From CAYXXN01 sp964469055 (lineage in GTDB: Bacteria > Acidobacteriota > Thermoanaerobaculia > Multivoradales > JAHEKO01), in the NCBI GenBank assembly GCA_964469055.1, contig CAYXXN010000034.1, positions 1 to 19,996 on the forward strand: DNA of 19,996 bases, read 5' to 3'. The notes beneath the pieces were generated by a model. That model was not told the DNA's origin, made no database searches, and saw only the letters and a list, made by a program, of their open reading frames with translations. Made by a program: the position numbers and the translations under genes. Below, piece after piece: positions 15,302 to 19,996 of the stretch (positions within the stretch are counted from its first letter, which is position 1; the number at the start of each line of letters is the position of its first letter).

Positions 15302-15493
15302 TCAGGGGATGCGGTCGCGGATCTGCTTGACGAACGGAGCGGCCACCAGCGTCGCCTTGCGCAGGTGGCGCTTCCGCTTCTGGCTCTTGTCGGTGAACAT
15401 GTGGGAACGCATCGAGTGGCCCCGCTTGACCTTGCCGGTCGCGGTCGCCTTGAAGCGCTTGGCGGCGCCCCGATGCGTCTTGGCTTTGGGCAC
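15302..15493 (-). CDS. rpmI: 50S ribosomal protein L35
   Basis: A 63-residue basic protein: VPKAKTHRGAAKRFKATATGK with RGHSMRSHMFTDKSQKRKRHLRKATLV, a full match to L35 (64-66 residues). The start is GTG 15493, with GGAGGG about 7 nt upstream on the minus strand. The frame is open for 19 codons further upstream, but that part reads through the promoter and is not conserved protein. It lies 73 nt downstream of thrS; infC, the usual gene in between, is absent. Confidence 0.96.
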   Translation of the reverse strand: MPKAKTHRGAAKRFKATATGKVKRGHSMRSHMFTDKSQKRKRHLRKATLVAAPFVKQIRDRIP

Positions 15494-15521
15494 GTGGGAA
15501 CCCTCCGACTCGAAGCGACAG

Positions 15522-15550
15522 ATTATACGAACGAAGCGCGCCCGAGGCAA
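15522..15550 (-). promoter_or_regulatory. Sigma70-type promoter for rpmI-rplT-pheST
   Basis: On the minus strand TTGCCT (15550-15545) and a perfect TATAAT (15527-15522) are separated by 17 nt. Transcription should start near 15515, leaving a leader of about 22 nt that carries the rpmI ribosome binding site. It lies in the 73-nt gap after thrS, so the ribosomal protein and pheST genes can be expressed independently of the tRNA-thrS transcript. Confidence 0.7.
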
Positions 15551-15566
15551 ACTCGGCGCGGACCGC

Positions 15567-17486
15567 TCAGAGCTCCCGGCTGCGGGTCGCGATGCGCTCG
15601 CCGGCGCGGGGAAGGAAAGCGGCGAGGGCCTGGCTGCCGAGATCCTCGCCCGAGCGCAGGCGTACCGCGACCTCGCCGGACTCCGCCTCGCGGGCGCCGA
15701 CGACGAGCATGTAGGGGACCTTGGCGAGCTGGGCCTCGCGGATGCGGTAGCCGAGCTTCTCGTTGCGGGCGTCGACCTCGCAGCGCAGGCCCTCCTCCCG
15801 CAGCCGAGCTCCCACCTCGCGGGCGTAGGCCTCGAACTTCTCCGAGACCGGCAGCACGACGGCCTGCACCGGTGCCAGCCACACCGGGAAGGCCCCCGCC
15901 GTGTGCTCGATCAGGATGCCGATGAAGCGCTCGATCGAGCCGAGCTTGGCGCTGTGGATCATGACCGGCTGGTGCTGGCCGCCGTCGGCGCCGACGTAGG
16001 CGAGGCCGAAGCGTTCCGGCATCTGGTAATCGAGCTGCACGGTGCCGAGCTGCCAGGAGCGACCGAGGACGTCGCTCACGTGGAAGTCGATCTTGGGGCC
16101 GTAGAAGTTCCCCTCGCCGGAACTGAGCACGTAAGGGACATTGGCCCGCTCGAGAGCTCCTGCCAGTCCCGCTTCGGCTCGGTCCCAGGTCGCATCGTCG
16201 CCCAGCCGTTCCGTCGGTCGAGTGGAGAGCTCGATGCGCACATCCTCGAAGGCGAAGAGGCCGTAGAGCTCGAGGATCATGCCGATGAGCAGCCGTACCT
16301 CCCACTCGATCTGTTCCTCTGTGCAGAAGCTGTGCGAGTCGTCTTGCGCGAACGAGCGCACGCGAGTCAACCCCGTCGTCACGCCGCTCTTCTCGTAGCG
16401 GTGGAGCCGCCCGAAGTCGGTGTAGCGGACCGGCAGGTCGCGGTACGAGCGCAGCCGCGTCTTGTAGATCAGGCAATGGCCCGGGCAGTTCATCGGCTTG
16501 ACCGCCATCTGGCGCTCGTCCGCGTCGATGAAGAACATGGCGTCCCGGTAGTGGTCGTAGTGCCCCGAGGCGTGCCAGAGGTCGACGTCCAGGATCTGGG
16601 GCGTGACGACCTCCTCGAAACCAGCCCGGGCCTGCAGCTCGCGGAGCAGTTGGACCAGACTGTTGTAAACCAACGCGCCTTTGGGGTGAAAGAACGGGCT
16701 GGCCGGGGCGTGGGGGCTGAAGCTGAAGAGATCGAGCTCGGGCCCCAGCCGCCGGTGATCGCGGGCGCGCGCCTGCTCGAGACGCTCGAGGTGGGCGTCG
16801 AGCTCGGCCTGCGAGGCGAACGCCGTGCCGTAGATGCGCTGCAGCATCTCGGCGGACTCGTCGCCCTTCCAGTGCACGCCCGAGGCCTCGAGCAGCTGGA
16901 CGGCGCCGATCTGCGAGGCGCGCTGCACGTGCGGGCCGCGGCAGAGGTCCGTGAAGCGGCCGTGGCGGTAGAGCGTGATCGTCTCGCCCTCGGGGATGTC
17001 CTTCAGGCGCTCGAGCTTGAGCGTCGCCCCGGTCTCGCGGAAGAGCTTCTCGGCCTCGGCGCGCGACACCTCGAGGCGCTCGAAGGCACTGTCCTCGGCG
17101 AGGATGGAGCGCATCGTCGCCTCGATGCGCTCGAGGTCTTCGGGCGTGAAGGCGCGCGGGAAGCGGAAATCGTACTGGTACTTCTCCGAGTGATCCTGGC
17201 GGCCGGCGTCGATCTCGACCTCCGGCCACAGCCGCAAGACGGCGTCGGCCAGCACGTGCTCGGCGCTGTGGCGGATGAAGGACCCCGCCTCGGGGCTCTT
17301 CGCCGTCAGCACGCGGAAGGCGCCGCCCGCGGCGAGGGGCGTGCGCAGATCGACCGGCCGGCCGTCGAGCTCGGCGCCCACCGCGTCGTGGGCGAGCCGC
17401 GGTCCGATGCCCCGGGCGACCTCGAGCGGCGTCGTGCCCGGCGCCACCTCGCGCCGCGAGCCGTCGGGAAGAGTGAGCGCGATCAT
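15567..17486 (-). CDS. thrS: Threonyl-tRNA synthetase
   Basis: A full-length 639-residue enzyme (E. coli 642) that charges tRNA-Thr. Domains in order: TGS (1-61); the editing domain with the HxxxH pair His73/His77 (HSAEHVLA) and Cys182/His186 (CRGPH), which hydrolyses Ser-tRNA-Thr; and the class II core with zinc ligands Cys334 (MNCPGHC), His385 (QDDSH) and His511. These positions coincide with E. coli numbering. The C-terminal anticodon-binding domain runs from about 535. The start is ATG 17486, which gives the normal TGS N-terminus. There is no ribosome binding site: the encoded CCA end of tRNA-Val(CAC) lies only 6 nt upstream, so tRNA processing would leave a nearly leaderless mRNA. Confidence 0.97.
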   Translation of the reverse strand: MIALTLPDGSRREVAPGTTPLEVARGIGPRLAHDAVGAELDGRPVDLRTPLAAGGAFRVLTAKSPEAGSFIRHSAEHVLADAVLRLWPEVEIDAGRQDHSEKYQYDFRFPRAFTPEDLERIEATMRSILAEDSAFERLEVSRAEAEKLFRETGATLKLERLKDIPEGETITLYRHGRFTDLCRGPHVQRASQIGAVQLLEASGVHWKGDESAEMLQRIYGTAFASQAELDAHLERLEQARARDHRRLGPELDLFSFSPHAPASPFFHPKGALVYNSLVQLLRELQARAGFEEVVTPQILDVDLWHASGHYDHYRDAMFFIDADERQMAVKPMNCPGHCLIYKTRLRSYRDLPVRYTDFGRLHRYEKSGVTTGLTRVRSFAQDDSHSFCTEEQIEWEVRLLIGMILELYGLFAFEDVRIELSTRPTERLGDDATWDRAEAGLAGALERANVPYVLSSGEGNFYGPKIDFHVSDVLGRSWQLGTVQLDYQMPERFGLAYVGADGGQHQPVMIHSAKLGSIERFIGILIEHTAGAFPVWLAPVQAVVLPVSEKFEAYAREVGARLREEGLRCEVDARNEKLGYRIREAQLAKVPYMLVVGAREAESGEVAVRLRSGEDLGSQALAAFLPRAGERIATRSREL

Positions 17487-17492
17487 GGGCGG

Positions 17493-17569
17493 TGGTAGGC
17501 GCTGACGGGCTCGAACCGTCGACCTCTACCGTGTGAAGGTAGCGCTCTGACCAGCTGAGCTAAGCGCCT
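17493..17569 (-). tRNA. tRNA-Val (anticodon CAC)
   Basis: A complete cloverleaf on the minus strand. The acceptor AGGCGCT pairs with AGCGCCT, the D stem is GCTC/GAGC, and the anticodon stem CTACC/GGTAG holds loop TTCACAC, giving anticodon CAC for codon GUG. The T arm is GACGG-TTCGAGC-CCGTC and the discriminator is A, as expected for valine. CCA is encoded (17495-17493). It ends 6 nt before the thrS ATG and lies 10 nt downstream of tRNA-Val(GAC). Confidence 0.96.
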
Positions 17570-17579
17570 GGCGGGGTGC

Positions 17580-17656
17580 TGGTAGGCCCGAGCGGGATCG
17601 AACCGCTGACCTCTACGATGTCAACGTAGCGCTCTAACCAGCTGAGCTACGGGCCT
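17580..17656 (-). tRNA. tRNA-Val (anticodon GAC)
   Basis: A complete cloverleaf on the minus strand. The acceptor AGGCCCG pairs with CGGGCCT, the D stem is GCTC/GAGC, and the anticodon stem CTACG/CGTAG holds loop TTGACAT, giving anticodon GAC for codons GUC and GUU. The T arm is AGCGG-TTCGATC-CCGCT, with discriminator A and encoded CCA (17582-17580). Its D and variable regions are nearly identical to the neighbouring tRNA-Val(CAC), which suggests a tandem duplication that diverged in the anticodon and stems. Confidence 0.96.
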
Positions 17657-17695
17657 GGAAAGAGCCCCCGGGGGATCACCCGACCGGGGCGGCCC

Positions 17696-17725
17696 AAGGT
17701 AGCAGAGGGGCTTCCGGGCTGTCAA
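17696..17725 (-). promoter_or_regulatory. Sigma70-type promoter for the tRNA-Val pair and thrS
   Basis: On the minus strand a consensus TTGACA (17725-17720) and TACCTT (17701-17696) are separated by 18 nt. Initiation near 17689 would start about 33 nt before the first tRNA. No other promoter is evident before thrS, so this one probably drives both tRNAs and thrS. Confidence 0.7.
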
Positions 17726-17771
17726 AAGAGAGAAACAGATCGGGTAAGGGAAAGCAGACGGCACCAACGGA

Positions 17772-17954
17772 GGCCTGGCCGGCGGGTGAGACGGGGCTCC
17801 CCTTCCGGGGAGCTGGGAGGCGGGCCCTCGCGGACTTCGCAGGAGCGCCGGCCCCGGGGCCCGCCGGAGGCAAGGCGTCCGCCGAACCCCTGCCGATCTC
17901 CGAGCGGACGCCGGTCCCCGGAAGGGGAGCCCCGGCTCACGCGCCGGCCAGGCC
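17772..17954. repeat. 183-bp fold-back element with 40-bp inverted arms and two internal hairpins
   Basis: This fills most of the 316-bp gap (17657-17972) between tRNA-Val(GAC) and the sulfatase-like gene. Positions 17772-17811 are the reverse complement of 17915-17954 at 38 of 40 positions (mismatches at 17785/17941 and 17791/17935). The centre holds two perfect 9-bp stems: 17819-17827 with 17857-17865, and 17874-17882 with 17904-17912. The left arm can also fold locally as a 7-bp hairpin with a TTCC loop (17796-17813), and the right arm as a 5-bp one. No T-run and no obvious target-site duplication flank it. It starts 18 nt past the sulfatase stop, outside the tRNA promoter. It may be a non-autonomous MITE- or REP-like repeat, a 3'-end stabiliser/terminator, or a structured RNA. 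Short open frames across it show no recognisable protein. Confidence 0.85.
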
Positions 17955-17972
17955 GGCCGCTTCAGCAAGGCC

Positions 17973-19994
17973 CTAGCCGAGTGTCGCCAACCGCCGCCGC
18001 GCGTCGTCGAGGTCCGCGCCGTAGCGGTCGCGGGGAGCGCCCGCGAGAAACTGCTCGAGAGCCTCGCGAGCCTTCTCGCGCTCGCCGACCTCCGGCGCCA
18101 CCAGGCCGATGTTGTAGAGCGCGTCGAAGTCTGTCGGGTCGATCGCGACCGCTTGCTCCCAGGCGGCGAGGGCGCCCCGCGGGTCGCCCAGGTTGTAGCG
18201 GGCGGAGCCGAGGTAGCTCCAGGCGAGCCCCAGGCCGTCGTTCTCGGCGAGGGCCCGCTCGGCGTGCTGGCGCGCGGCGGCGAAGTCGTCTCGCCGCAGA
18301 GCGGTGAGCGCCAGGTGCTGCCAGGCGACCGCGTGACCGGGGTCGGTGGCCAGGGCGCGCTCGAGGGCGGCTCGGGCCTCGTCCTGCGATCCGCCCTCCG
18401 AGAGCACCAGCCCGAGGGCGGCGAGGTCATCCGGATCACCCCCCGCCACCGCCCGTTCGAGGGCCCTCACCGCCTCCGGGAGGCGGCCGACTTCGGCCAG
18501 GGTCAGGGCGAGTTGGCGGACCAGGACGGGAGTCGAGGAGCCCCGCCGTTGCGCCTCGACCATCACCGCCAGCGCCTCGTCGCGTTGGCCGCCGGCGAGG
18601 AGCACCTGGGCGAGGTAGTAGCTCGCCACCCCCATGTCGGGCCGCGCCGCCACCACCTCCCTGCCGAGCGCCGCCGCCTCCGCCAGTCGGCCGCGCTCGT
18701 AGAGATCGATCACTTGATGCACCTTGCGGTCGAGGTCGACCAGATTCTTGGGATCGTCCGCCACCGTGTAGACCGACTTTGCGCTGGCCCCTCCCCCGAG
18801 GTAGCCCAGGGCGCGCAGGGCCCGCTCCTCCTCGGCGGAGACGGCGCCACGCTGCGGCGGCCAGACCGACTCCGGCGGCAGTCCGGCCCGCAGCGCCTCG
18901 GCACGCTGCGGCTGTGTCCGGGAGCGATTGTCGGTCTCCTCGGGATCGTTCGCCAGGTCGTACAGCTCGAGTAAGGGAAGGTCGATGAGCTTGGCGCCGC
19001 CTCGGATCGTTCCGCGCAGGGGCGCCCAGCCGCGGTCGAGCGTAGCGGTCAGGGACTCGAAGTAGCTGTCGGCATCCTCCGGGCCGCTTGGCGCCAGCAG
19101 CGAGCGCCCGGGGAGGTCCGGCGGCGCTGCCACGCCGGCGGCGGCGAGGAGCGTCGGCGCCAGGTCGATGTGGCGAGCCGGGACCTGGCGGCGGCCGGGG
19201 GCGAGACCCGGCGCCCAGAGCACGAGGGGCACCTTCAGGGTCGGTTCGTAGGCGAAGAGACCGTGCGTCAGCTCGCCGTGGTCGCCCAGGGCCTCGCCGT
19301 GGTCGGAGGTGAAGGCGATCAGGGTTGGGGCTTCACGACTCGCTAGAAACGGCTCGAGTAGGGGTGTCAGGTAGGCGTCGACGGCGCTCACCTCGCCTAG
19401 GTAGGGCATGTCGGGATAGCGGCCGGCGAACTCCGCAGGCGGCTCGTAGGGGGCGTGCGGCTCGAAGAGATGGATCCACAGGAAACGCCGGCGCCCGGCG
19501 TGCTCGCTCCACCACCGGCGGGCCAGCGCCACGACTTCGTCGCCGCTGCGCTCGAGGGGGCGCGCGCCGATGGCGCCGACGTTGCCGGAGAGGTGGTCGT
19601 CGTAGACAGCGAAGCCGCGGTCGAGCCCGAAGCGGGAGTCGAGCGGGAAGGCGGCGATGAAGGCCGCCGTGGCGAAGCCCGCGTCGGCCAGCACGGTGGC
19701 GAGTGTGGGCACCTCCGGCGGCAGGCGGAAGCCCTGGTTGTCGCGCACCCCGTGCTGGTAGGGGTAGCGGCCGGTCAGGATGTTGGCGTGCGAAGGCAGC
19801 GTGACGACGTTGTGGGCGTGCGCGTCGGTGAAGACGACGCCGGCGCGGGCCAGCCGGTCGAGCGTCGGGGTCGCGACCGACGCGTTGCCGGCGAAGCCCA
19901 GGGCGTCGGCGCGCAGGGTGTCGACCGTGATGAGCAGCAGATGGTCGACGGGGAGCGCGGGCGCGACGATCTCCCGCTCGCTGGCCGGGGCCGG
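17973..19994 (-). CDS. Sulfatase-like (alkaline phosphatase superfamily) hydrolase fused to TPR repeats; 5' truncated
   Basis: The frame runs off the right edge; 673 codons are visible and the true start lies beyond the window. The N-terminal half is an alkaline-phosphatase-superfamily domain: LLLITVDTLRADALG (metal-binding Asp), TLPSHANILTGRYPYQHGV, FLWIHLFEPHAPYEPP, AFTSDHGEALGDHGELTHG, and the C-terminal ELYDLANDPEETDN of sulfatases. The nucleophile position, Cys or Ser in true sulfatases, is Thr here (codon 19802-19800, in TLPSH), so it cannot become formylglycine by the usual route. From about nt 18745 to the stop come roughly seven TPR repeats (for example AWSYLGSARYNLGDPRGALAAWEQAVAIDP). 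TPRs imply protein partners. It is probably an envelope phospho- or sulfo-transferase/hydrolase; membrane segments would lie in the missing N-terminus. Confidence 0.85.
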   Translation of the reverse strand, partial: PAPASEREIVAPALPVDHLLLITVDTLRADALGFAGNASVATPTLDRLARAGVVFTDAHAHNVVTLPSHANILTGRYPYQHGVRDNQGFRLPPEVPTLATVLADAGFATAAFIAAFPLDSRFGLDRGFAVYDDHLSGNVGAIGARPLERSGDEVVALARRWWSEHAGRRRFLWIHLFEPHAPYEPPAEFAGRYPDMPYLGEVSAVDAYLTPLLEPFLASREAPTLIAFTSDHGEALGDHGELTHGLFAYEPTLKVPLVLWAPGLAPGRRQVPARHIDLAPTLLAAAGVAAPPDLPGRSLLAPSGPEDADSYFESLTATLDRGWAPLRGTIRGGAKLIDLPLLELYDLANDPEETDNRSRTQPQRAEALRAGLPPESVWPPQRGAVSAEEERALRALGYLGGGASAKSVYTVADDPKNLVDLDRKVHQVIDLYERGRLAEAAALGREVVAARPDMGVASYYLAQVLLAGGQRDEALAVMVEAQRRGSSTPVLVRQLALTLAEVGRLPEAVRALERAVAGGDPDDLAALGLVLSEGGSQDEARAALERALATDPGHAVAWQHLALTALRRDDFAAARQHAERALAENDGLGLAWSYLGSARYNLGDPRGALAAWEQAVAIDPTDFDALYNIGLVAPEVGEREKAREALEQFLAGAPRDRYGADLDDARRRLATLG

Positions 19995-19996
19995 CC

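Noticed and set aside
15523..17229. 568-codon minus-strand frame within thrS
   Set aside because: Alternate-frame shadow of thrS with Arg/Pro-rich, low-complexity content.
15141..17498. 785-codon plus-strand frame opposite thrS and rpmI
   Set aside because: Shadow of thrS; it also runs antisense through rpmI and its promoter, which are well supported.
17786..18307. Open frames on both strands through the fold-back element, giving similar peptides
   Set aside because: The similarity of the two strands is explained by the inverted arms; there is no ribosome binding site or known domain.
1..19996. CRISPR array, insertion sequence, prophage, toxin-antitoxin or biosynthetic cluster
   Set aside because: I saw no regularly spaced direct repeats, transposase, integrase, defence gene or modular synthase on either strand.

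Overview
The window is very GC-rich and densely coding, with GTG and TTG starts and strong third-position G/C. Gene content points to a Gram-negative, LPS-making bacterium: a PagL-like outer-membrane lipid A enzyme, sugar-nucleotide and glycosyltransferase genes, and a secreted metalloprotease ending in a DGFESGDT tail. My best guess is Acidobacteriota, perhaps near Thermoanaerobaculia, but this is an inference from content and gene order, not from any search.

Left third (1-8466), accessory and envelope genes of mixed orientation. A 5'-truncated secreted zinc metalloprotease with an Fn3-like domain ends at a strong intrinsic terminator. It is followed by a solitary glucose-1-phosphate cytidylyltransferase (+), a PagL-like lipid A deacylase (-), a large cytoplasmic GH38 alpha-mannosidase (+), an SLC13/DASS anion symporter (+) and a WaaE-type family 2 glycosyltransferase (-). 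Two convergent gene pairs have essentially no spacer. Three genes here have a TAGAAT or TAGAGT box only 9-11 nt before the start codon, which suggests leaderless transcripts.

Middle and right (7606-17656), one long co-directional minus-strand array of housekeeping genes. In transcription order: tRNA-Val(GAC), tRNA-Val(CAC), thrS, rpmI, rplT, pheS, pheT, a ZapB-like coiled-coil gene, zapA, a probable 6S RNA, rny, ymdB and the glycosyltransferase. It combines translation (two synthetases, two ribosomal proteins, two tRNAs), division (ZapA/ZapB), RNA polymerase control (6S) and mRNA decay (RNase Y). infC, usually between thrS and rpmI, is absent. PheT is a short form without the tRNA-binding OB domain. 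A good TTGACA promoter precedes the tRNAs and a perfect TATAAT lies between thrS and rpmI.

Right edge (17657-19996): a 183-bp fold-back element (40-bp arms, 38 paired, with two internal 9-bp hairpins) sits between the tRNA promoter and the 3' end of a truncated sulfatase-like/TPR fusion. That protein carries Thr, not Cys or Ser, at the catalytic nucleophile position. The fold-back element is the most unexplained structure in the window. I see no CRISPR array, insertion sequence, defence system or biosynthetic cluster.
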